Shown: positions 1 to 6,046 of the stretch, piece by piece
How positions within the stretch are numbered: the first letter of the stretch is position 1
Layout: every line of letters starts with the position of its first letter
Assembly: GCA_013153895.1 (NCBI GenBank)
Contig: JAADDN010000153.1
Coordinates: forward strand, 1-6,780
Reading direction: 5' to 3'
Length of the DNA: 6,780 nt
Origin: Thermoproteota archaeon
Lineage (GTDB): Archaea; Thermoproteota; Thermoprotei; Thermoproteales; Thermocladiaceae
Notes under the pieces: generated by a model
The model's database searches: none
What the model was told of the DNA's origin: nothing
What the model saw: only the letters and a program-made list of their open reading frames with translations
Made by a program: the position numbers and the translations under genes

Positions 1-2
1 AT

Positions 3-197
3 ATTCTTGATAATCTCCCCGTCATCATGAAGATTCTAGAAATATTCATAGATAGAACAAACAGGAAATTAAGTTACTATGTTAGTCTTTTAGAGAAGTT
101 TGAGACTATTAGCATGATAGTGAGTCAGATAATGGAGAAAGATGATAATGATAAGCAGAGCAGAATGAGAGGAAGAATAGGAAGCGTCATAAGATGA
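3..197 (+). CDS. 3' end of a tailed helical protein (partial)
   Basis: The reading frame is open from base 3 to TGA at 195-197 and gives 64 C-terminal residues; the start lies outside the window. It begins ILDNLPVIMK and continues as a hydrophobic helix, a second helix, a polar linker (residues about 46-57, rich in D, K, Q, S, R) and the final tail GRIGSVIR. This closely parallels the C-terminal third of the protein at 894-1574, which reads VLDNLPIILR, then helices, then DRISSVVR, so the two are very likely paralogues. The stop overlaps the next start in the sequence ATGA, which suggests co-transcription and translational coupling. The molecular function is not recognised. Confidence is high that it is coding because of the paralogy, the coupling and the shared tail. 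Confidence 0.85.
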   Translation: MLDNLPVIMKILEIFIDRTNRKLSYYVSLLEKFETISMIVSQIMEKDDNDKQSRMRGRIGSVIR

Positions 198-856
198 TAA
201 TTATGAACCAAGATTTTTTGACGAGGATAAGAGAAGTTGAGCAACATATAAGAGAATTGGAAGAGTTTTATAATACTATTAAGGCTAAGGAGGGAGAGAT
301 TAATAATCTTCTTCTAGAAGTAATATCATTTCTTAAATCTATTATTGAGAAAATCTATAGACTCTGCGAACAGTATGATAAGTTTAAATTTGAGGTAAAT
401 AGAAGGATCATGCTTTATGCTCCAACAACTTTTAAAGGTCTCATATTAGAGGAAGAGTATCAATCTCTTTCTGATTATGTTAGATGGGTAGAGAACTATA
501 AAAAGCTTGTCGAACTGGAGGTACAGGCTATCTTGATTAATAGGAGCAGAAAGGATTCTTACAGTATTGAGATAGATTGTAAGACGTGTTATGGTGCTCG
601 TGACTATATTATAATACCGATAGATGAGAAGTTGCCTATAGCTGCTAAATTAATAATATTTGAGAATTTTGAACATATTTTAGACATTATTAAGCTAGTT
701 ATTGAAGCATTCAAGAACGAGCTATCTATGCTCAATGATATCTTTAATAAGATTGAGAATGTTTGCATCTGTATTAGACATGAGGCTGAACGCTTCAGGA
801 CTGCTAACTCTAATAGGAGTATTCATAACAGAGTTACAGCTGCTAGCCGTGACTGA
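194..856 (+). CDS. Tailed coiled-coil protein, unknown function
   Basis: A protein of 220 residues from an ATG that overlaps the previous stop as ATGA. A second ATG at 203 (residue 4) is possible and cannot be excluded, since no strong Shine-Dalgarno sequence decides between them. Residues 5-65 are strongly helical with heptad-like hydrophobic spacing, probably coiled coil. Residues 80-115 are also helical. Residues 118-145 look strand-rich and carry a CxxC pair (C129, C132). A hydrophobic helix follows KLP (147-149), and then comes a helix with C191 and C193. The end is a polar linker (201-211) followed by the tail NRVTAASRD. There is no signal peptide or clear membrane span, so it is probably cytoplasmic. 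The alternation of segments resembles the protein at 894-1574, though identity is low. Function is unrecognised; a structural or adaptor role is only a guess. Confidence 0.85.
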   Translation: MIIMNQDFLTRIREVEQHIRELEEFYNTIKAKEGEINNLLLEVISFLKSIIEKIYRLCEQYDKFKFEVNRRIMLYAPTTFKGLILEEEYQSLSDYVRWVENYKKLVELEVQAILINRSRKDSYSIEIDCKTCYGARDYIIIPIDEKLPIAAKLIIFENFEHILDIIKLVIEAFKNELSMLNDIFNKIENVCICIRHEAERFRTANSNRSIHNRVTAASRD

Positions 857-860
857 TGGT

Positions 861-872
861 AAAGTTTAAAAG
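861..872 (+). promoter_or_regulatory. Archaeal TATA-like promoter for the 894 gene
   Basis: The AT-rich box AAAGTTTAAAAG lies in the 37-base gap between two genes. Its centre is about 27 bases upstream of the ATG at 894, the distance expected between a TATA box and the start site of an archaeal leaderless transcript. There is no good Shine-Dalgarno sequence in front of 894, which fits leaderless initiation. It is inferred from spacing and composition only. Confidence 0.5.
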
Positions 873-893
873 TTCTATAAAGAAGTTTACATA

Positions 894-1574
894 ATGAATA
901 ACAATTCTAACCTATCAATCTCAGTAGAGGAACTTCTCAAAACAGTAGAAGAGAAGTTGAATAATGTAAAGAAAGTTGATGAAGTGCTGGAAAAAGAGCT
1001 TAGGAAGTTAGAGCCTACTATTGATAAAATATTTGACAGAGTTAACAATATTTTGGGCGAGCTGTATAGGATATTTATTAAGTATTTAGGTTATCATTAT
1101 TATTTTAAGTTTAATAAGGGAATTAATGTTATCGTTAAGTTACCGTTTTTTGATTATCATAATGATATGAAACTATTCTTACATGGTTTGCAGTTTTATG
1201 AGAAATATTGGCTGGAGAGGAGGCTCGTTGAGGCTGAGCTGGAGAGTCTAGATGTGGGTCAATATGTGAATTACTATACGTTCTATGTTTCTTGCTATAT
1301 AAATGGTACATGGAAGACGTGTACTTACCATTTTGCGAAGAATACGAACTTAATCTACTATAAGATCTATGTTCTAGATAACCTACCAATAATACTACGA
1401 TTACTGCCTATTCTAATCGATAAGTTTATTGATGAAGTCAATCAAGAGATTAATACTGTTAAGATGATTAGGACGAGGACGGAATTACTGTTGAGTCTTG
1501 TTGAGAAGCTGGATCTTCAGCTTAGTTATATGATGAGGAAGGGGAAGGATAGGATAAGCAGTGTAGTAAGGTGA
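894..1574 (+). CDS. Tailed coiled-coil protein, paralogue of left-edge gene
   Basis: A protein of 226 residues. Residues 9-65 form a long charged helical segment with coiled-coil character. Residues 66-110 are aromatic-rich (many Y, F, W). Residues 122-160 are strand-rich with two cysteines (C134, C143) that could pair as a disulfide, which is common inside hyperthermophilic crenarchaea. Residues 161-165 are LDNLP, followed by a hydrophobic helix (166-185) and another helix (186-214). The protein ends in a basic linker and the tail DRISSVVR. The stretch from LDNLP to the end matches the partial protein at 3-197 segment for segment, so these are tandem paralogues. The ATG at 894 is favoured because a TATA-like box sits about 27 bases upstream. 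There is no signal peptide. The function is not recognised. The next gene begins four bases after the stop. Confidence 0.87.
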   Translation: MNNNSNLSISVEELLKTVEEKLNNVKKVDEVLEKELRKLEPTIDKIFDRVNNILGELYRIFIKYLGYHYYFKFNKGINVIVKLPFFDYHNDMKLFLHGLQFYEKYWLERRLVEAELESLDVGQYVNYYTFYVSCYINGTWKTCTYHFAKNTNLIYYKIYVLDNLPIILRLLPILIDKFIDEVNQEINTVKMIRTRTELLLSLVEKLDLQLSYMMRKGKDRISSVVR

Positions 1575-1578
1575 GAAG

Positions 1579-2316
1579 ATGGTAAGTGCTAGAGTTTTTA
1601 AGAGAGATATCTTGAACCTACGTTACAAGGATTATAATACTTATACTCGTATATTAGAGTTTCTAGTAAATATTCATAACATGTTCATTAAATTAGGCTA
1701 CACATTTAGAATTGACCTATCAGATGCGGGCTACATTAATTTTAGTAATATTCCTAGAAAATCTAGGATAGTTGCAGCTGTTAGAGAAGACGGTAATACT
1801 TGCTTACAAGTAGTTAAGGAGTATAGGCTTGATCCGAAGTCTGAGATAGAGGTTGACTCGTTTCTTGACATGTTTCTAAAGGTGAAGTATATTGTTACGA
1901 GGGAGATAGGATACCAGTTGCGTCAGCTGGAGATTGGTGAATTGTTAGATTCTCCTATACATGATGGATTTAGGAAGTATGTACTACCTAATAAAATAGT
2001 TGAGAGCTGTCTCATAGGTGGAATTGGAACAGCTGGCACTGTTAGGGGCATTCTCAAATTATTGAACCATGAGCTGAAGGGCTATACAGTCTATATTGAC
2101 CGTATTATAATTGCGTGGAAGAGGGAGGATACTATCATTAAGATGGGTAATATCAGACTTTTTCTACCGTTCATTGAGACTTTTGAAGATCTAGAATATC
2201 TATATCGTATACCAATGATGTTTAGAGTACTTGCATCTGTTATAGAACCCATGTATTCTACCTATGCTGCAGTTCTTAGAAGAGGAGCAGAAATTGTTGC
2301 TAGAGCTCTTCCCTAG
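1579..2316 (+). CDS. Untailed alpha/beta protein, unknown function
   Basis: A protein of 245 residues. Its ATG lies four bases after the previous stop and is preceded by AGGTGAG at 1569-1575, a good Shine-Dalgarno match that overlaps that stop, so it is probably the second gene of a short operon starting near 894. It appears mixed alpha/beta: helix (20-40), strands (41-58), helices (about 92-120), a glycine-rich turn GGIGTAGT (147-154), a helix and strand (155-175), then IRLFLPF (192-198) followed by a long hydrophobic helical region. It ends AEIVARALP and so lacks the clear C-terminal tail of its neighbours. The glycine-rich turn is not a convincing P-loop because no GKT or GKS follows. No family is recognised. 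The strand-LP-helix element near the C-terminus faintly recalls the neighbouring proteins. Confidence 0.85.
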   Translation: MVSARVFKRDILNLRYKDYNTYTRILEFLVNIHNMFIKLGYTFRIDLSDAGYINFSNIPRKSRIVAAVREDGNTCLQVVKEYRLDPKSEIEVDSFLDMFLKVKYIVTREIGYQLRQLEIGELLDSPIHDGFRKYVLPNKIVESCLIGGIGTAGTVRGILKLLNHELKGYTVYIDRIIIAWKREDTIIKMGNIRLFLPFIETFEDLEYLYRIPMMFRVLASVIEPMYSTYAAVLRRGAEIVARALP

Positions 2317-2323
2317 AGTAACA

Positions 2324-2332
2324 GTTAAAAAT
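2324..2332 (+). promoter_or_regulatory. TATA-like promoter for the 2353 gene
   Basis: GTTAAAAAT is centred about 25 bases before the ATG at 2353. This supports a leaderless start there rather than at the in-frame TTG at 2332, which would lie inside the promoter element. Confidence 0.5.
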
Positions 2333-2352
2333 TGTTTAATGAAAATCAGCAT

Positions 2353-2736
2353 ATGCTTAAAGAAGAGGTTAAAACTATAAAAAGTATTGAAGAGTTGAAA
2401 GAACGGTTAGACGAGATTAATCGCATTATAAGTGAGTACCTGCTGCCTAATACTGCCCTATTTACTCATCCCATATATGTTGAGGTAATAACGCTAGAAG
2501 GTAAGAGAGAGCCTAGGCTTGTGAGGCTAATCGAAATTAATGATCATGTGATCACGATAATTTTTGTTGACGGTTCAACAATTGTTCTAAACATTGATAA
2601 GGCTGATAGAAACGAGGAGCTTAGGAGGTTTATTCTAAATAATTTACAGATGCTGGACTACTTGCTACACTGCTTTTCTTTAAATGTGTTGGCTAGAGGA
2701 AAAATGTTGCCTGGTGGGAGATATGTCTCAGCTTAA
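2353..2736 (+). CDS. Small helix-strand-helix protein, unknown function
   Basis: A protein of 127 residues when started at the ATG at 2353. An upstream in-frame TTG (2332) is less likely because it overlaps a TATA-like box placed 25 bases before the ATG. Residues 1-30 are a charged helix (KSIEELKERLDEINRII), residues 41-82 are clearly strand-rich with hairpin-like turns (LEGKREP, EINDH, VDGST), and residues 86-115 are helical. This looks like a shorter version of the helix-strand-helix layout of the neighbours. The end reads GGRYVSA, which only partly resembles the tail of other proteins here and is also constrained because its last 14 bases overlap the next gene. It is probably translated together with the gene at 2723. 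No known family is recognised and the function is unknown. Confidence 0.8.
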   Translation: MLKEEVKTIKSIEELKERLDEINRIISEYLLPNTALFTHPIYVEVITLEGKREPRLVRLIEINDHVITIIFVDGSTIVLNIDKADRNEELRRFILNNLQMLDYLLHCFSLNVLARGKMLPGGRYVSA

Positions 2737-3298
2737 GGAGCTTTTTAAAGAGCTTGAGGAGCTTGCTGACCAGTATAAGAATATTGTTCTGCTACGTGAG
2801 TCGCTTAGTAATGAAGATGCTGCAGTACTGTTTAGAGAACTGCTGGAGAAGGTTAGGGCTAGGCTGCCAGAGTTTGATGACTTGTTTTCCATCATTGTGA
2901 AAATATTTGAGAAACTGGATAAACTATATACTAGCTATGTAACTATTAGAATGACTAGGATACTTGTTGATCCATTAATTAAGAAGTTTATACTGCTTGA
3001 CGAGCATGGTAATTATGCTACTGAGGAAACCATGCAGACATATAGGTTCTACCTGTTTCTATCACCTTCAATAGATGCAGTATATGGAAATATTGCTAGC
3101 TTTAAAGCACGTAGAGAGCTTGCTGGACTAATAAACCTACTATACCTGCTGCCTAGACTAGAGGAATTAACTAGAGTTCGCGATCCAATGATATGGTTAA
3201 CGTTTCCAGAGCTGGAGAAGCTTAGGGAAGCTTTTAACCATATAGGTCAAAGATATGAGAAGCCTAGGAGCAGTAGGGTCAGTGCAGCAGTGAAATAA
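2723..3298 (+). CDS. Tailed helical protein, unknown function
   Basis: A protein of 191 residues starting at the ATG at 2723. A longer frame opens at 2684, but the internal ATG is preferred because GGTGGGAG (2713-2720) lies just upstream as a Shine-Dalgarno-like site, the 13 extra residues would be Cys-rich and atypical, and the protein then begins naturally with a charged helix (SQLKELFKELEELADQY). Residues 33-75 are further helices. Residues 76-115 include probable strands around KKFILLDEHGNY. A hydrophobic helix containing LINLLYLLP spans 136-144. Two more helices and a basic linker (178-183) follow, ending in the tail SRVSAAVK. It overlaps the previous gene by 14 bases and its TAA overlaps the next ATG, so it is embedded in an operon. 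It has a layout like the proteins at 194 and 894, with low identity. Function is unrecognised. Confidence 0.86.
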   Translation: MSQLKELFKELEELADQYKNIVLLRESLSNEDAAVLFRELLEKVRARLPEFDDLFSIIVKIFEKLDKLYTSYVTIRMTRILVDPLIKKFILLDEHGNYATEETMQTYRFYLFLSPSIDAVYGNIASFKARRELAGLINLLYLLPRLEELTRVRDPMIWLTFPELEKLREAFNHIGQRYEKPRSSRVSAAVK

Positions 3299-4608
3299 TG
3301 CATAGTGTAATTAGAGATTATCTGAGGCTGGAGCTTCTACCCCCCAATGTTAGGAAATATGTTAGAACCAGGATAGAACAGTTCTTACCCTATATTGAGG
3401 AGGCTTTCATAGATAATTATGTAGTAGTAGGCACAGATATTACACTAGGTTTTGGTTCATATACATATATTCTTCTGCCTGTTCCTATTGAGATTGTTGA
3501 TAAGTTTATAGACTTCCTCTTAGAGAAGTCGACTGTTACTTTACGTGACCTAGCTAGATTATATTTACACTATGTTGAGAAGGATAGAACTATTCTACCT
3601 ATCTTAGATATTTTTAATAATATTCCGCTACTACCATCATATTTTAGACTTGTCGATATGTATAACATGTTGGAGAGGTCACTGCTCAATCAATCTTATA
3701 ATCTTATTCATGAGCTGCAGCAGAAGTATGATATAGATATTTATTATAGCGGTGAAACAGTATTAAATGATCTTAGAGAGCTAGTACTATCATATCCCCT
3801 TATGTTAGAGGTTGAGAATGTTGGGTATATACCTTTAACAGGTTATAGACCTAAGAAGATTAAGTATAGGATTGTTAGTAGAATAAGCTTTGAGGATTAT
3901 ATTAACTTATTGAGAAATAAGACTGAGATCGTTAATGACTATGTTAGAGCTATGGAGGATAGCATCGTTAAACCTCATCTAGAGGTTCTTCATGATGGTG
4001 CTAAGATAGGTAGAATAATTAAGGAGCAGGGAAATAATAATGTAAAGGTCACGGTTAAGGTGCATGGTCTACATGATTTTGAGCTATATGTTGAGAATAT
4101 GGGGAGGAATGCGACATTGATTGTTGATTATGAGAGGAAGATTGTTCATTTAGAGTTTCCTACTCTTACCTGTTTCAACCATACCTTAATCTATGTGCCA
4201 AGAAGATTTAAAGAACATGACAGAGAGTTGAAGCTTTATGCTTGGCTGAGTGGGCTAGGTCTTGAGTCTGTGGCTGAGGCTCTTCTAGAAGCTTTTAATG
4301 ATCTTAATATGAGGTCTAGTATAGGGTTATTAGTTGATTATGACCCTATCACATATCTGGAAGATGATGTAATTACAGTTGTCAAACTTAGAGCTGATAG
4401 ACCCCTCAGAGAGCTGGTAGGAAGCATCGTCAGCAGCTGTGACTGGCTTAACAGTATTAAGACTAGGCTACTAGAGGAGGTAAGAAGCAGACATGGACAT
4501 ACCTATATTGAGTATAGAGTAGAGAAAGGTGGAGTACTAGAGAAACTAGTAGAGAAACCTCTAGAATCAGGAGTAGAGAAACTATTTAAACCAGATAAGA
4601 AAGATTAG
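3298..4608 (+). CDS. Large untailed protein, unknown function
   Basis: A protein of 436 residues whose ATG overlaps the previous stop (TAATG), with GTGA at 3290-3293 as a partial Shine-Dalgarno match. It appears to alternate strand-rich and helical blocks. Residues 41-61 are strands (YVVVGTDITL, then YILLP), followed by helix IEIVDKFIDFLLEK (64-77) and helix 80-94. Residues 120-145 are helical. Residues 176-195 and 248-302 are strand-rich, the latter ending TLIYVPRRF. Residues 308-335 are helical. Strands 341-365 precede a helical end. The C-terminus (408-430) holds a short repeated V/L-E-K pattern, and the tail motif of its neighbours is missing. No signal peptide, transmembrane span or nucleotide-binding motif is visible. 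As the largest product of the operon and without the tail, it could be a scaffold or receptor for tailed proteins, but that is inference. Confidence 0.86.
   Translation: MHSVIRDYLRLELLPPNVRKYVRTRIEQFLPYIEEAFIDNYVVVGTDITLGFGSYTYILLPVPIEIVDKFIDFLLEKSTVTLRDLARLYLHYVEKDRTILPILDIFNNIPLLPSYFRLVDMYNMLERSLLNQSYNLIHELQQKYDIDIYYSGETVLNDLRELVLSYPLMLEVENVGYIPLTGYRPKKIKYRIVSRISFEDYINLLRNKTEIVNDYVRAMEDSIVKPHLEVLHDGAKIGRIIKEQGNNNVKVTVKVHGLHDFELYVENMGRNATLIVDYERKIVHLEFPTLTCFNHTLIYVPRRFKEHDRELKLYAWLSGLGLESVAEALLEAFNDLNMRSSIGLLVDYDPITYLEDDVITVVKLRADRPLRELVGSIVSSCDWLNSIKTRLLEEVRSRHGHTYIEYRVEKGGVLEKLVEKPLESGVEKLFKPDKKD
4519..4581 (+). repeat. Imperfect short in-frame repeat of GTAGAGAAA
   Basis: Within the 3' end of the 436-residue gene, the nonamer GTAGAGAAA occurs at 4519, 4549 and 4573, with the variant CTAGAGAAA at 4537. 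The spacings are 18, 12 and 24 bases, all multiples of three, and give a repeated V/L-E-K pattern in the protein (residues 408-428). It may be an amphipathic C-terminal segment or a small replication-slippage expansion. Confidence 0.5.
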
Positions 4609-4612
4609 AGAT

Positions 4613-4777
4613 ATGCCGTTCGGCCCACCTTGGAGAAATAGGAAAGAACATCAATATCCTGGAAATGGCCCTTGGAGTCATCTGCCGCCTTGGCAGCGTC
4701 CTGGATGGGCTGGGAGGGGTAGAGGCAGGTGTTGCTGGTGGCTGCTTAGTCAGCAGTCTCAGGAGGGTAAGGGGTAG
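4613..4777 (+). CDS. Short Pro/Trp/Gly/Arg-rich protein (54 aa)
   Basis: An ATG four bases after the stop of the 436-residue gene opens a 54-residue frame ending in TAG at 4775-4777. The product starts MPFGPPWRNRK, has GPPW, GPW and PPW steps and a GRGRGRCCWWLL segment, and contains 8 Pro, 9 Gly, 6 Trp and 6 Arg. The DNA is conspicuously GC-rich compared with its surroundings, as its Pro/Gly/Trp/Arg content requires. Archaea often carry short proteins of this general look (for example DUF5320-like or other G/W/R-rich small proteins), so I favour a real small gene, but I cannot assign a family. Upstream sequence shows only a weak ribosome-binding match (GAG at 4608-4610). It is probably disordered; the two adjacent Cys and the basic residues could bind metal, nucleic acid or another protein. 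The alternative is a GC-rich spacer that happens to be open. Confidence 0.6.
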   Translation: MPFGPPWRNRKEHQYPGNGPWSHLPPWQRPGWAGRGRGRCCWWLLSQQSQEGKG

Positions 4778-4780
4778 CTT

Positions 4781-4799
4781 GGTTTTCTAGTTTTTCTAG
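4781..4799 (+). terminator. T-rich possible archaeal terminator
   Basis: Two T-runs inside a repeated TTTCTAG unit (4784-4790 and 4793-4799) lie just after the stop of the short Pro/Trp-rich ORF and before the promoter of the next gene. Crenarchaeal transcription often ends at T-tracts without a hairpin, and I see no stem-loop here. The assignment rests on composition and position only. Confidence 0.4.
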
Positions 4800-4800
4800 T

Positions 4801-4811
4801 AATCTAAATTA
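4801..4811 (+). promoter_or_regulatory. TATA-like promoter for the 4835 gene
   Basis: AATCTAAATTA is centred about 28 bases before the ATG at 4835, matching the spacing of the other three promoter candidates in the window. No Shine-Dalgarno sequence precedes this ATG; the leader is T-rich, which fits a leaderless or nearly leaderless transcript. Confidence 0.4.
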
Positions 4812-4834
4812 GGTTTCTCCATGTTTTTTTCTCT

Positions 4835-6046
4835 ATGTCTTCATCTTTTGCTGGTTCTCTCGTTGATAAGTATCTTAGGGAGGCTCTACGTGTTGTTGAG
4901 TGGGGTGGTGAGGATCTTTCTCGTGTCATGGAGCTGTTGAGGAGTAATCCTGAGCTGGCGGCTAGTCTGGTAGAGTATTATTTGCAGACTGGTGAGCAGA
5001 TTCCACTGATAGGTGCTTCCGTGCCTATAGCAGTGATAGATTTTCTAGGTAATCAACATGTTGCTTATCTAGATATTATACCTAGGAATCTACTGACACT
5101 ATATTCTAAGGCGGGCACTATCCCAGGAATAGTCTTCTACCCGTTGAAGACTATTGAACATACGTTAGAGATTGGTGAATTGAGGATGCCTAAGAACTAT
5201 ATCTATCTTAAGAGGCATAGTAAGGAGCTGAATAATCCTCTTCTTAGGAAGGTAAGAGTAGAGTATCTACCTTTTACAGAGCCAGCGCTGGGGGAAGAGC
5301 TAGCTAGAAGGCTGCGTCAGCTGCTGCCACTGTATTTTCTAGCCTATGTAATACCTGAGGATTATTTGCCCGAGCTCTCTAATATGGGTGAGAGAAGTCT
5401 AGAAATGTTAGAACATATCTTAGAGAAATTGCCTATAGGAAAGATAGGGGTGCTAAATCTAGAGGAGGGCTATATAGCTAGTCACCATAATGCTAAGCTG
5501 CCTAAGAATGCCGCCAGCCTCAGACTCCTCGCACTGCCAGTAGGCGAGAGAGAGTATTACTATATTCCGACTATGATAGATCTAGAAGACATTATCATCC
5601 TACCAGAACACCTCCTAGACAAGCTCCTACTAGACATCTATCTTACACCTAGAAGATTGAGACAGGTATTAGAACAGTACTATACCTACATGAGAAAGCC
5701 GAAGCTGAGAGAGCTGGGGAAGATACTTGAAGAATTATTAGAAAGATATGAGGAACCTCTAATACTATCTAAAATAGATACACTACTCTTCCTACCAGAG
5801 AACGAGGAGATCATTAGAATATTGAGAGAGAATCCAGAAAGATTAACAACAGATTCTATTACTAGAACAGAAATTATGAGAACACTATCAAGTATAACCA
5901 ATAAACAGGTTCTGAAAGCATTAACACTAGCAAAAATCTACAAGCCAAAGATAGAGGAGATAGAGAAGCCTAATATTATGACGGGTGAGAAAGTAAGGGG
6001 ATACCTAATACTTAATGGTATTACAAGTTTCGGAGAAATATATTAA
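4835..6046 (+). CDS. Large untailed protein, unknown function
   Basis: A protein of 403 residues. The N-terminus (1-52) is helical. Residues 55-83 are strand-rich (IPLIGASVPIAVIDF, then VAYLDIIP) and followed by a helix. Residues 96-145 look mixed. Residues 150-200 are helical. Residues 202-256 are strand-rich and contain ASHHNA (215-220) and EYYYIP (240-245). IIILPEHLLDKLLLDIYL (253-270) leads into a charged helical C-terminal region (271-375). The element I-[IL]-L-P-x-helix-DK-helix followed by LR and Y-x-x-Y-x-x-K resembles residues 58-95 of the protein at 3298-4608, hinting at distant homology. It has no C-terminal tail (ends TSFGEIY), no signal peptide and no catalytic motif I recognise. 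It appears to be transcribed alone from the promoter at 4801-4811, and its stop directly touches the stop of the convergent gene. Confidence 0.86.
   Translation: MSSSFAGSLVDKYLREALRVVEWGGEDLSRVMELLRSNPELAASLVEYYLQTGEQIPLIGASVPIAVIDFLGNQHVAYLDIIPRNLLTLYSKAGTIPGIVFYPLKTIEHTLEIGELRMPKNYIYLKRHSKELNNPLLRKVRVEYLPFTEPALGEELARRLRQLLPLYFLAYVIPEDYLPELSNMGERSLEMLEHILEKLPIGKIGVLNLEEGYIASHHNAKLPKNAASLRLLALPVGEREYYYIPTMIDLEDIIILPEHLLDKLLLDIYLTPRRLRQVLEQYYTYMRKPKLRELGKILEELLERYEEPLILSKIDTLLFLPENEEIIRILRENPERLTTDSITRTEIMRTLSSITNKQVLKALTLAKIYKPKIEEIEKPNIMTGEKVRGYLILNGITSFGEIY

Noticed and set aside
1135..1389. Minus-strand open frame of 84 codons
   Set aside because: It lies wholly inside the well-supported 894-1574 gene, has no promoter or ribosome-binding site, and its Ser/Tyr/His-rich product looks like the complement of AT-rich coding sequence.
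1762..1785. Internal SRIVAAVR in the 245-residue protein resembling the C-terminal tail
   Set aside because: It is internal (residues 62-69), not preceded by a flexible linker, and lies in what looks like a folded strand region; a short match like this can arise by chance.
2017..2040. GGIGTAGT in the 245-residue protein as a nucleotide-binding loop
   Set aside because: It lacks the Lys-Ser/Thr of a P-loop, and no Walker B or Rossmann-type context is evident.
2332..2352. TTG start extending the 127-residue protein by seven residues
   Set aside because: The TTG overlaps a TATA-like box that is correctly spaced for the ATG at 2353.
2684..2722. Upstream ATG extending the 191-residue protein by 13 residues
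   Set aside because: The extension is Cys-rich and lies deep in the previous gene; the ATG at 2723 has a nearby GGTGGGAG and gives a natural helical start.
4821..4940. Hydrophobic 39-codon ORF starting MFFSLCLHLLLVLSL, out of frame with the 403-residue gene
   Set aside because: It looks like a small membrane peptide, but it almost completely overlaps the start of a long gene in another frame, has no ribosome-binding site, and the hydrophobicity follows from the T-rich leader and shifted frame.
5686..5901. Minus-strand open frame of 71 codons
   Set aside because: It is antisense to the 4835-6046 gene, and the Ser/Ile-rich product is a typical shadow of Glu/Arg/Leu-rich codons.
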